NCBI GenBank assembly: GCA_033063855.1 | Contig: CP093829.1 | Coordinates: 22,909,537-22,973,536 of the forward strand | DNA: 64,000 nucleotides | DNA from: Smittia aterrima | Lineage: Eukaryota > Arthropoda > Insecta > Diptera > Chironomidae | Direction: 5' to 3' | Shown here: one piece after another, positions 36,870 to 48,000 of the stretch | Layout of the letters: every line of letters starts with the position of its first letter | Numbering within the stretch: position 1 is the first letter of the stretch | Notes under the pieces: generated by a model | Databases searched by the model: none | Seen by the model: only the letters and a program-made list of their open reading frames with translations | What the model was told of the DNA's origin: nothing | Translations under genes and position numbers: made by a program

Positions 36870-37477
36870 TTCTTCTTAAAAGCTTTCGTCAAACTTAATC
36901 GAACCAAAGTTAATGAGGGAATGAGAATTTTAAGTCATTGGAAATAAGTTTTTTCAATTCCTGCGCTTTTTTTAAAAAAAAAACTGTTCAAATAAGTTAT
37001 TTTTCTGACATGTATGTCAATAGAGCAATAACTTTAAGATCGACATACATTTCTGTTGAATGTCACAAGACGTTGAAAATTGTCTGGAAAAAGTTTTGCT
37101 TCATCTTTTGTTTTATTTCAAAGTAATTGTACTGAAAAATATTAGCACAGCTGTGGAGTGGTTTACTTGCCACAATATCAAGGCCAAATCTTGTAGGACG
37201 AGTAACTTAAAATGATCCATCTTAGATGACATAAATTTATTTTTTCAGGTAACGTTTAAAAACTTTTGTAAGTCTTTATGATTGAAATGTCTTGACAGCT
37301 TATCAAAGAAAATATTTTTAAACCCTGAGCAGGAAAAGATAATTTATCAACAATTAAAAATATTTATTGAAGACTTCTTATCTCAGAGAATTTTTCTACA
37401 AAACGTTTGCGTATTCAGTTTCATTGAAGCTGTTTCATTAGAGAAGTCGATAAAGTCGCTAGCAAATTAAATTTGCG
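36870..37477. promoter_or_regulatory. Shared divergent promoter, unit B
   Basis: 608 bp between start codons. It keeps the unit A elements: AGATAA 37337-37342 and TTATCA 37344-37349, now nearly back to back, CTTATC 37377-37382, and the CAGCTG near 37148. Unit B carries extra sequence around 36955-36975 and 37200-37250. Confidence 0.45.
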
Positions 37478-38239
37478 ATGAATTTTTCTGGAAAAGTTGT
37501 AATTATCACTGGAGCTTCAAGTGGGATTGGTGCCGGAGCTGCTGAGCATCTCTCAAAGCTTGGAGCTAAACTTGTTCTCACTGGAAGAAACGAGGAAAAC
37601 TTAAAGAAAACTGTTGAGAAATGTTCGACCGAAGTTCTTCCAATTGTTTCGGACATGAACTCAAAAAGTGATCGAGAGAAGATTGTGAGTGAGACAATCA
37701 AGAAATTTGGGAAAATCGATGTCTTAGTCAACAACGCGGGAATCGGCAAAGCTGGAGATATTTTGACGACGTCGATGGAAGAATATGACGATGTCATGAA
37801 CACAAATGTTCGCTCCGTTTTCCACTTGACTCAACTTGTTGCGCCTCACTTGATAAAATCAAAAGGAAACATCGTCAACGTTTCTTCTGTTGCGGGACTT
37901 CGAGCAAATCCGGGATTCATTTCTTATTGCATCTCAAAGACGGCTCTTGATCAATTCACGAAGTGTTTAGCATTGGAGCTTGCACCGCATGGCGTTCGAG
38001 TGAATTCAATCAATCCAGCAGTGATCCGAACTCAATTTCATAAGCGACTTGGAATGGACGATGCGAAATATGAATCTTACGTTGAAAAAGCGAATGGACT
38101 TCATGCTTTGGGTCGTATTGGATCAGTCAAGGAAACTGCCGAAGCGATTGCGTTCTTAGCATGCAATGAAGCCTCTTCGTTCATCACTGGAACGATTCTC
38201 CCAGTCGACGGAGGAAAGTCTCTAATGTGTCCACGTTAA
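37478..38239 (+). CDS. Classical short-chain dehydrogenase/reductase, copy B
   Basis: Tandem duplicate of the gene at 34418; intronless, 253 aa, with TGASSGIG, NNAG, S137, Y150 and K154 all intact. Residues 1-185 differ from copy A at only a handful of positions, but residues 186-218 are heavily changed (FHKRLGMDDAKYESYVEKAN versus FQKRLGLDDAAYDAFAERAK, then GSVKET versus GTVEET). In classical SDRs this stretch forms the mobile lid over the substrate. The two enzymes therefore probably share cofactor and chemistry but may differ in substrate. AATAAAA follows the stop at about 38279. Confidence 0.93.
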   Translation: MNFSGKVVIITGASSGIGAGAAEHLSKLGAKLVLTGRNEENLKKTVEKCSTEVLPIVSDMNSKSDREKIVSETIKKFGKIDVLVNNAGIGKAGDILTTSMEEYDDVMNTNVRSVFHLTQLVAPHLIKSKGNIVNVSSVAGLRANPGFISYCISKTALDQFTKCLALELAPHGVRVNSINPAVIRTQFHKRLGMDDAKYESYVEKANGLHALGRIGSVKETAEAIAFLACNEASSFITGTILPVDGGKSLMCPR

Positions 38240-38379
38240 TCAGCTGTTCAAAGTCACTGAAACTAAAAGTTTGAGGAAATAAAATATTTTTTCATAGAAA
38301 TCAACTTCAAACGATTATTTCTGACTTGCCGTCGATAAATACGGAAGCCTCATAATCAATATCGTGAGAAGTCTTTAAC

Positions 38380-38562
38380 GATCTGATTCACACAAAGTTT
38401 GAATGAAATTCGTTCCTCGCAAGAAAGCTCTGAAGCTTTTTAATGTTAAGCTTCCGTTGAATTTTCGTCACGATATCAAAGTTCGTGATTTATTCAAATC
38501 TTTCAACAAAGGAAGCCTCGTGTCTTAACGCCTCGTGATTATTTATTGCAGGTTGATTTCTT
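38380..38562. other. Short spacer after the duplication
   Basis: Unique sequence between the end of unit B and the TATA box of the small secreted peptide gene. No feature seen. Confidence 0.4.
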
Positions 38563-38568
38563 TATAAA
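38563..38568 (+). promoter_or_regulatory. TATA box of the small secreted peptide gene
   Basis: TATAAA 40 bp before the start codon at 38608, at a distance that allows transcription to begin just before the ATG. It supports the small ORF being a real gene. Confidence 0.5.
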
Positions 38569-38607
38569 TGCCGGAGATCGCGAAATAAATATTTAAACTC
38601 CAAAGAA

Positions 38608-38829
38608 ATGTTCAAGCTTCTTGTAGTTCTTCTCGTAGTCGTTGCCGTGTCGCTTCAATTTGTTAGCGCGGGTTCAGATTCTCATCAACCTGAAAGTTTT
38701 ATTTCATCAAATGTCGACTTGGCATCTTCGTTCTCTGTGGAATCTGCTTCGATTCCACCACCAAGGATTCTGAAGAGGAGAGTGCTGAAAAGAGTTAGGG
38801 ATGTTGCTTTCCGGCCAACAGAAATTTAA
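38608..38829 (+). CDS. Small secreted peptide, 73 aa, unknown
   Basis: Single-exon gene. A strong signal peptide (MFKLLVVLLVVVAVSLQFVSA, cleavage probably near residue 21) is followed by a Ser-rich acidic spacer and a basic tail with dibasic sites (ILKRRVLKRVRDVAF). No cysteines. A TATA box lies 40 bp upstream and AATAAA at 38860-38865. Layout suits a secreted peptide precursor, neuropeptide-like or a cationic peptide released at the KR sites, but I recognise no family. It lies 42 bp from the convergent stop of the next gene. Confidence 0.7.
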   Translation: MFKLLVVLLVVVAVSLQFVSAGSDSHQPESFISSNVDLASSFSVESASIPPPRILKRRVLKRVRDVAFRPTEI

Positions 38830-38870
38830 TTGAAGAAAGTTTGAACAAGAAAGTTTCTGAATAAACAAAA

Positions 38871-40529
38871 TTATGAACTGAATGTGACTCGTCTTTGACT
38901 CATCTTCCTTTCTTGTGATAATCGCTGAGGTTTCTGTTCAATTTGTTGATTATTTGTTGATGTAACAGAAGGAAGAAGCTCTTCATCAAGACGAAATCTC
39001 TTCCAAAGACAATAACGAAGCTGCCACGAATCAAAGAAGAATTCACTCTTGTTGTGAACTGATTGATAAATGTCTGTGAGTGGTGGATTTAAATGACGAG
39101 CAACATCAAATCGAATATTAACAATTCCGTGAACATATTTAGTTAAAGACTTCGCTCGTGTCACCCAACAGATGAGCGTCAAGATTGAAGCAATCAGAGC
39201 ATGAAGTTGATTCACTAGAATTCGATTTAAATGTTGTTCTTCGAGGAGAAACGCTTGGAGATTCATTAGAATGCAAATTACAGAAACGATCGTGAAACTG
39301 CTGGGAATTGTCACGACAAGAACGCAAAGCAAATTGAAGATTGCATTTAGATTATCTCGATGGTGACTGTGAAGTTTGATGCTCGAGATGATTGACTGCT
39401 CGAATTGATCTCGAAACTCTTTGATAATCGAGAGAGCTTCGCTTTCGATCTCAGGACCGACTTTGATGTCGTAGTTCGTGTGGGGATGAAATATTGCTGG
39501 GTAAGTGAAGCGTTCGAAGTTGTTAAAGTCGTCAATGATGAGAGACAAGTAATAAGTTGCGGTGAAGCTTTTCACGTCGCTCTCCATTTCCATCGCTGAC
39601 AAAAGGAATTCGATGAATTGCGGTTGAAGTTTGTGTCCAATTTTCTCTGATCTCATTCGTTTGATCGCATAGCTGAGAGTAAAACCGAAATCCTTACATT
39701 CCATTCTCGTAAGATTAACTTGGAACGTCAATTGAAGAAAACTTGGAAGTAATTTTTCTATTTCCTCTTCTTTGATGGCTCTGAGAATCGTCACAAGAAC
39801 GCATTCGAGACCAATTCGAATTAAAACGATTTTCTCGTCGTCCATCGCAACAATTGAATGATAAAATTTCAGTAATCGAACGACTCCTTCGGCAGGCATT
39901 GCTGAGAAGTTCTCTTCTCGGATGATCGAATGAAGAACTCGAATAACTCGACGACTTTCCTGGATTTGGTCGCTTGCCATCATTTCTTCAACGTAATCGA
40001 TAAATTTGTCCAAAACTATTTCAGGAGGAGCTGCAGAAGCTAAAACAATGGAAAATATTTCACAGCAGACGTTCTCAGCTTTCCACAAGTTTCCATTTCG
40101 AAGAAATTCTGAAATTGTTTCGATCACAATTTCAACTTTTTCAGGAATCAAAGCAGACATCAGAGAAATAAAATTTTGCTTGGCTCTTGTCGCAGAATTT
40201 TTCTTAAAAACTTTTTGCATAAAATTTCTTGAAATTTTAAAATTTCGATAAGAATCAGAATGAAAGAGAACCATCGAGCAGATTATCAAAGAGTCGATGA
40301 CATTCGCTTCTTGCAAAACTTCTCGTTTGCTTTCTTTGAGAATTCTACTCAAACACTTTGAAAGATCAGAGTTGAATTAATCAAATTGAAATGTGATCGC
40401 TTTGCTTACTTTTATTGCTTTTTTCTCAAACGAATTCGAATGCGCAGTTTCTGTTTTGAGAGCACAGTAGAACTCAAGTTGTTGAATTTGCAATTGAACA
40501 TCGAGAATTTTGGTTTTGCGCATCTTCAT
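38871..40529 (-). CDS. Helical-repeat protein resembling the EFR3 / rolling blackout family
   Basis: Two exons, 40410-40529 and 38871-40355; 535 codons (534 aa). The start is the ATG in exon 1 (MKMRKTKILDVQ; a second Met is two codons on). The open frame continuing upstream in exon 2 has no ATG near 40352. Exon 1 predicts a short amphipathic, coiled-coil-like helix. The remainder is all-alpha, ARM/HEAT-like. The second half, from the DDFNNFERFTYPAIFHP stretch through SSIKLHSHHRDNLNAIFNLL to VHGIVNIRFDV, follows the order of EFR3 proteins, which anchor PI4-kinase IIIalpha at the plasma membrane. It lacks the EFR3 N-terminal cysteine cluster and is shorter (about 820 aa usual). The family call is tentative; a diverged paralog or another ARM protein is possible. 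Confidence 0.45.
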
Positions 40530-42054
40530 TTAATTTATTAAGAAACTGATCAATGTTTACTTCGATTAACAAGATAAATATCGAAATCGTTTGATTTAAT
40601 CCGCGGCATCAAATAAAAGTCAGAAGTCAAAATTCATCAATCAAAATTAAATCGTAATCGGTTACATTTGATCGAATTAGTTTCAGAACAACTCAAGTTA
40701 CTGAAAGAACAAGATAATCTAATGAATTCGAAGACTTTTTCTTTCGCTACGATATTTAAGGCGTAAGAATGATTAAGCTTAAATGTTTGTGTTCTCACTC
40801 CCCGAGCGACAACAGCAAAAAAAAATAAAGCTCGTAGGAGTTTATCGAAAACAAGCATCGCTAACGCTGCCTCAACAATGATTCGCATTGTGCTTTATCG
40901 AAAACAACGAAAAATTATTCGTCGACTTTGAATCGTCACAATCGTTTCTCACACAAAACTTTCAAAGCGAATCGAGCGCGAGTGGTTGCGATGAGACACA
41001 AAACAAAAACGAACACCATGACGATCCGCGGTTGTGTTCATCACTCTCGCTTACCAACGCTCAACACAAACAATGTTTCAACAGTCCAGTAACCATGCGA
41101 CATGAAAATTTAATTAAGTAATTTTTATTGATTTTCCTTTCCAGTCGCATTCGCGTGTCGCGCTCTCGCCGATCGAACGAGGTTTCAACGCGCTCGCTCA
41201 ACAACATTTGCTTAACGAAAACAACAAAAACATAAATTTGTGTAAGCTCCGCGGAAAAAATGTGAATATCGTCTCAGTCAGGTAACATGAATTAAAACGT
41301 CGAGTGCGCGGAGACGACGAAGCGAGAGAAAAATAAATATTTTCGAGATATTTACGTTAAGTTAGTTTATAAGAATTCTAAGCTTTGGAAAGAAAAAAAA
41401 CCCGAGATCGTGAAGTGAGTCAGCGAGTGAGTTAATCTTATGCAATTCTTCTCAGTTAACTTTGATGACTTTAAACTTTGCTGTTGCAATTTAAATATTT
41501 TCAACTGCTTTTAATTTGTTTGTGATTTAATTGAACGACGATCTCTCGATCATTTGCAGTTAATCGAAGTTTTTACGATCAGATGTGACAAGAAGCTTCA
41601 GAGTTAAAGAAAAAAATAACTTTTAGAAGTTAAGCAAGTGACTCGCAGTGAACGTCGATACCTTAAACTGTGAAATAAATTGCAATCGCGACGTTGATCT
41701 CTTTAAGGTGCGTGCTAGATACAAATCTTCCACCGCAAAAAAAAAACTCTAAAACTTTTCAGTTTTATCAATTTTTTTTTCTCGCGGTGCGTTGTTTGTA
41801 CAAGCCCTCCGCCAAAGGGAACGCGAGAGAAATTTTTACCATAAAAATTAATGGTTGGAAAAGTATACGAACAGCGAGCAACGATTTAATTTATCGATCT
41901 AATAGAAAACATTATGTGAACGGGAGGGCGAACCCCGGTATCCAACATGAGTCGCTGCATGCAAAACAACTCAATAAATTCGTCAAAATAGAGAAGAAAG
42001 AAGGAAAAGTAATTTTGTGATTAAGATTTCGCTGCAAGTGAACTGACGATCGAA
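40530..42054. promoter_or_regulatory. Divergent region and 5' leader of the ZC2HC1 gene
   Basis: 1.5 kb between the EFR3-like start (minus) and exon A of the zinc-finger gene (plus). A candidate initiator TCAGTC (A at 41276) has AGTGC at +28 to +32, matching the DPE consensus at 4 of 5 positions. A transcript from there would have a leader of about 0.78 kb, or a spliced one. TATA-like boxes are absent. Confidence 0.35.
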
Positions 42055-45000
42055 ATGAATATCGCTGTGGATAGTCAGTGGAAGCATGAGGCGGCCAACA
42101 GTTTCGCAATGGATAATAACGAGTATGAGAAGGCTTTCGAGAGCTTCATAAGCGACGTCGACGATGACGGTGAGTTTCCATGGTCATAAAGTTGATTTTT
42201 AATGCTTTTGGGGAGTCATGACTCGATTATCCATTTAGTTACGTGCAATTTTCTTCTTCTTTTTCCATCTTTGGTGTTGCCTAATGGTGATTTTCATAAT
42301 CTCCAGCTTCGGTGGCTCTCTTCATCAATTTGTTCTGATAAACTGAGTTCAAACCGTAATTTTAATGGAATGCGATCAGAGATCAAGTCGCCCGAGAGAT
42401 CCATTAACATATTTGTTCGTCAAGCTCTCCTTCTTCTTCTTTCAAACGCTCCTCGATGGTATCGAGTTCAAACGAGAGGCGCTCCTAAGTTCTCTCGCAA
42501 TCCACACAGCGAATTTGAATAAAAGAATAATAATTTGGGCATTTCGGTGTGTAAATTCAATTTTGCTGTATTAATTATTGAATTAAGGAGAGAAACTTGA
42601 ATTTCCAGATTCTTTGTGATCGTAAAAGTTTGACATTCTCTTTATGTAAACAACAGAGATCGCTGCCAACGGTTTTTAACAGAAGCTGAATGTGATTATG
42701 TTGAAACATCTGATTTACTTGAGTTTGATGTTTCTAACGGGGAATCGAGCTAGTTTTCTGAAAGATAATCTTGCAAATTTATGAGATCTTCGATGTGGAA
42801 CATTAACTCGCAAATTTCAATGCAAATTTCCGCCTAAAAAATAAATCGCGGATCTTCATCAAATTTCACGACAAACTTCTCCTAATCATCCGCAAATTAG
42901 TTTTTTACATTTATCCGCTTCGAAGTCTTAAGCAAATTAGCCGTGAAGCTAAACTCGTTTCAGGATGAGGTCAAATGTTGAGATTTCCAAGAGATCTCTC
43001 AAAGTCTTTGAGTCAAAGACGATTGAAAGCGAGTTGAGATAAATTTAAGAATCCAACACAACACAAAGGCCACGAGCTGTACAAGTCGAAACGATAATAT
43101 TTCCATTTCAATAAGCAGAATCATTTGCTGCGTCCAGTCAAGAGAATGACATCATATCGCAGCGGAATCGTGTGTCTGTGTCGATTCGTTTAAGATCTCG
43201 ATGCGAACAACAAACATCTTTAAATATTGACGGAGCCTTTTATTTCTCGCGTACGATTCGACACACTAATCGGTGAGAACTCAATTCCAACTCGTCACAA
43301 AAAGAGTAAACAATAAAAAGCTTTTTTCATTGACTCTCGACATTGACTGATAAGTCGATAAGAAAACTATTTCAGACTATCTGTTGTTGTCTAAGACTCT
43401 TCTGTAATCGTTAGAATTTATTGCTATTCGACAACAAGTTGTAAAGTTATCGCAAAGAAGAGATTTCTTATCACAATCTCTTATCAACTTAAAGAGTAAT
43501 TAAGCGCGCGGCGAAAGAATTCGAGTCAAGGAAACTTTTCTGTTTTCTCTCTGATTAAACCAGAAATTTGTAGAAGAAAAAAAGAAGTTTCATTAAATTA
43601 AATGACGCTAAATGACTATGCATGTGGCACGAGCGAGAAGAATTGGCACACTAAACAATAGACGAGCCAAGCCCTTCCAACTGCAGTTAACATGTGATGA
43701 TGCCCCTGATATGATTAATAAACTTTTCAGTTCAATCAAAGTCTCACAAACCGATCAACCGAAAGAAAATAAAAAAGAACGATTGAAGCTAATTGAAGAA
43801 GATATTTGAGTCGCAGTTTGTCATCCGCGTTTGGTTATCGCTTCGGACTCAGTTCAATAAAAACTTATTTTCTGACACCTCCACTAACAAGAATCCACCT
43901 TTTTAATAAACAAATAACCATTAAGTTTCCAACATAGGCGTGCAGCAAATATTTGCGCCGCGCTCGAGACAAAAAGAGCTCTCTCGCGAACGCAGAACGG
44001 AGGAATGAAGTCTTCTTATTTTTCTCGCATTGTTTATCGCGCAGTTTATTGTTGATAAAATAAAAATTTCCCTGCTTGAACTTGCGCAGTGTCCAAGAGA
44101 TGTGGGGCAAATTATTGTAATTGCTTATGCAAAATAAGTGGAGAGAGCGACAACTAGTTCAAGTGCTTTGACAGCGAGCACTGCGCTTTCAATTATTCAG
44201 AAACGAAGGCGCTTAGGCAAACGTGCGACAATTACTGAAGAAGAAACTGCGCTTGTCACTTTTATGGCTTCTGAAGTGAATATGGACATGAGAGGCATGT
44301 TGAGAAGAATTTTATGGAAATGAGAAGATTCCAACGCCATGAGTTTGAGTTTCCCATGCAAAACTTAACATTTAAGAGGCTTTCGCGATCTCTAAAATTG
44401 CCCAGCAGTCAACAAACCATTGAACGTGAAATTTCGCGAAACAAAGTCCCCTTGAGATTCACAAATTGTTTAATCAGCCAGAAAAGTTGTTTAACATCTC
44501 CAACGACTTTGTCAACCAACCGCCAAGTCAAGTGACCTTGAAAGATTCCACAGAAACCTGAACAAAAAAAAATCATTCACACATTTCGTTTGATGTGTGG
44601 GCCGCGCAAGCGTTTATGTTCACGTCAGTGTGAAATATCTTTATGGAAATTTGAGTCCATTACATCTGGCAATACGACAACGAAATTCATGAAATATTTG
44701 CTTTGAAACTGGCGCAAATATTTTGTCTTGCACTTTGCTTTCCAATAAAAGCTCAGTAGCTCATGGCGTGCAATTTATCTCATCGAGTAATGTTTAGTTT
44801 GGCTAAGCGACATTCGCTTCGTTCGCAAACAAAGCTTCATTTGAACTTCTGCTGTCTCTTTCGCAATTAATTTCAATTCGAATCGAGAGATTAAGTATCA
44901 ATGAAGTTCAATTAAAGCTGAAAGGCGATTATAGACACACATTCAAGTCGATACTTTTGATTAAGTATCGATCGAATAACAATTAATATCTAAACGATTC

Positions 45001-48000
45001 TCCATTTGTTTTCATTTGTATGTGAGTTGGATATCGATGAAAACACTTGACGTGAGTGATCGAAACGATCAAGGTCATGCGCCCCCGATCAAATCTTCAA
45101 ACGGAACAATTGTCGAAAAATTCAATCAGCTGTCGCTGATCTCGACACTAAACGCCAAGCACTTGTTTAAACGCAAGACATAATTAAACGACTGTTCGTT
45201 TGCGCAAACATTCAAAACACGACGATTAGCTTTTCTTTGTAGGCATCGCAGCAATAAATAAAATATTACGACCCACTCGTAGTGATATAGCGAATAATAA
45301 TTCGCTGGCTTTTTGATACACTACGAAGCTCTCTCATCGTCATCGTCGTCATGAGGCGATTGTGAATTCACAATTTAAAGCGAAACTTCTTTACGAAAAT
45401 GGACATGACAACATTTTTTTTTCAGCTTTTGCATTAGAGTTCAGATTCGATGCTGCTGCTTGTGAAACACACAAATTTCGCGTTAATCATTAATCATCGA
45501 TCGGAGTTCAGGAACGTGCCTTGTGACGTTGACGAGATCTCGGATGTTTCATGAAATACTCGCTACTTGGAACTTGACTTTTATCGTTGAAACTAAACAA
45601 CGAAAAAGCGTTTTCTTCTTTGTCACAACTCTGACATTGAATATTCCAAATCAAGTGAACAGTGCAGCAGCTTACGAAACTAAAAGCAGTTGACGTGAAT
45701 AGGTTTCGCTTGAAACGAGGAGGGCGACCGTTTGAAAAAGATTTGCGTAAAAATGTGATTAACATAACGTCAACAGAAAAGAAAATCAATACGAGCGACG
45801 TCGTTGAGTTTACTTTGAACAAAGAAAAAAAAATATGAAAAGATGCCGATGATTGAGGAGATCGATCGCGATTGTATTATGCAACTCATTCTCTCTCGAC
45901 CCTCATATGAACTTAAATATTCGTGAGCGAAAAAAAAAATCCCTCAATGTCGCATGTGAGTTATTGTTGTCTGCATCGCATTTTAACTAAAGTACGCCCA
46001 AGAATTTTTAAGTGAATCAAAGTCACGCAACTTCTCGATTTGGTAGCAGAGTTGAAGGTTTCAGCGAAATCCGATTAACGGCCACACTTTCTAATTAAAA
46101 CGTTTTTTTCTGCGACGCAGACACTTTGTGTTGATGGAAATGATTTCTTTCCGGAAAAAGAGAATTCTCATTAAGAAGGGAAACGATTCCAAAAATACTT
46201 AACGATCTTCGATGACGACTGGAAGTGTTGGATTTGTAAATAAGATGAAACCTGATCGGCTGGAAATTTTAGAACTTTTATGGCTTTTGACGGGGTTCTC
46301 ATAATTACTGTTGCATAATCCCGGCTTTGTATGTCATTCACCGCTCGTTTCACTTTTTCTAAGAACATCGGCGCTTCTCTGACTAGCGACGAACATAAAC
46401 GACGAAATATTAAAAGCAAGACTCAGTTGCGAAGCGTTTCCACGTCTTTAAAGTTGTGCATCGTCTTTCGGTAGCCGGAAAATTGCCCACGAAATCATAA
46501 ACACGCTGTAAAGTTCGAGTTACACGTTCGAGTCTTTGAAACCGAAAACATTTTATTGCTACTTTGTCTCCACTAGCGACGTGATCGTAAAGCAACGACA
46601 AAGAGGATTCGGTTTGGTGTGTTTTCGCTTTCATTAACTTTAATTGTCGTCGTCGTTCTTCATTTGGAATAATTTAGACGCCAATCAATCGCTCATCAAG
46701 AAGACGAAAAGCGACGAAGACATTTCCGAAAATAGATTTCGAGTGCACTCAACTCTTTTGCTGTTCTTATGACCGTGAATCCCTTACTCACTTTTATTCT
46801 GATCTTACGCGATCTGCGAGTAAAAACTTTTAGCTTCGTCTCAAACTGCAAACACAGGCTGTGCTCTAAAAACAAACTTGAAACCTCTAAAAATAAATAA
46901 TTCTCGGCGGGATCAGTGATTCATGCAAAGACTTTCCTCGCGAAAGAAAATCTTTTTTAGTTTGAAATCAATCTGTGATGAAACTAGGTGAAGTCTCGAA
47001 ATATCCGCAATGCAACTTCATGTTGACGATTCTCTCTTTTCGAACTAATGGAGTCGAGCGGTGCCATCGCGAGAAAATAAACATTGACATCGAAGGAAAA
47101 CAAACTTTCGTTTGATGTTCGGGATCTTGTCGCCCCGCGGCTGACTTTTGTTTGTGTTTATTTCTAATGTTGAATCGCAACGTGATTAATAGTCGATAAT
47201 TAAAGGCAACAGATTCAAGCTGCTCAGCGCGAGGATGTAAAGCTGTTTAGTTTCGAATAAATTAAAATGAAGTTGACCAGTTGCATTCGCTGAATGTCAG
47301 CCGCTCGAGAAAGTCAAATCAATTGAGGACAAACTCGCTTTCGAGACTCTCGAGATGAGTCAAGTTTCCATCACTCGAAAGCTGAAATAAATCGTCTAGC
47401 GGGGGCGAGAGTTTTGGACTCGCCAAGCTGATCAAAGAACAGTTTTTGCAATTCCTCGCTCTCACTCGTTTGCAATTCGTCTGGGTTGTTGACAGTCGCT
47501 TAAAAAGGATTTCGAAAGCTTTTGAACTTTTTTTTGCAGCTTACTTGAGCTTAGAGTCTCAGTAATTAATACAGTTCTGAGCTCAATTAACTGATCCGAG
47601 AGATATTAAAGTTCTGGTGTCTAATTCCCACGAAGCCGTAACAGGAAACCTCGCGGCGTACAATCGTTGCAACTGCGCTTCAATTTAAATTAGACACAAC
47701 TCAAAGTGACGAGTGAAATGTTGTTTCATTCTTTAGCTTTCCTTCTCCACAATTATCTGCTTTTCCTTGCCGTGACTGTCGCTTAGCATTTTCCACAACG
47801 CTTTATTAATGAAACACATCGTTTCGATTCGGTGCATGAACAAACGAAAAGAGTTGGTCGCAGTTATTTATAAATCACATCGCATTATGAAGTTGGATCT
47901 CGTTCTGGTGACAAGACTCGAGTTTCATTCCAACTAGTCACCCAAGTATTTGAACAAATAATATTCAACGACTTCATATCTTTAAGTGCATAACAAAGTC

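Larger units (their letters stand above)
32325..38379. repeat. Head-to-tail 3-kb segmental duplication (ceramide synthase + SDR)
   Basis: Unit A is about 32325-35322 and unit B 35323-38379. Both begin with TAACACTCGACCA and both end with ATATCGTGAGAAG...TAAC. Similarity covers two complete genes, their introns, the shared promoter and the 3' flanks. A TAAC microhomology occurs at the left and right outer edges, and the junction reads TAACTTATAAC. Unit B is slightly longer, mainly through an insertion in the intergenic promoter (608 versus 561 bp). Confidence 0.9.

Noticed and set aside
40352..40355. Taking the EFR3-like start at the 5' end of the long exon
   Set aside because: There is no ATG there (the codon is TTG). 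A proper ATG lies in an upstream exon (40527-40529) joined by a clean phase-0 GT-AG intron.
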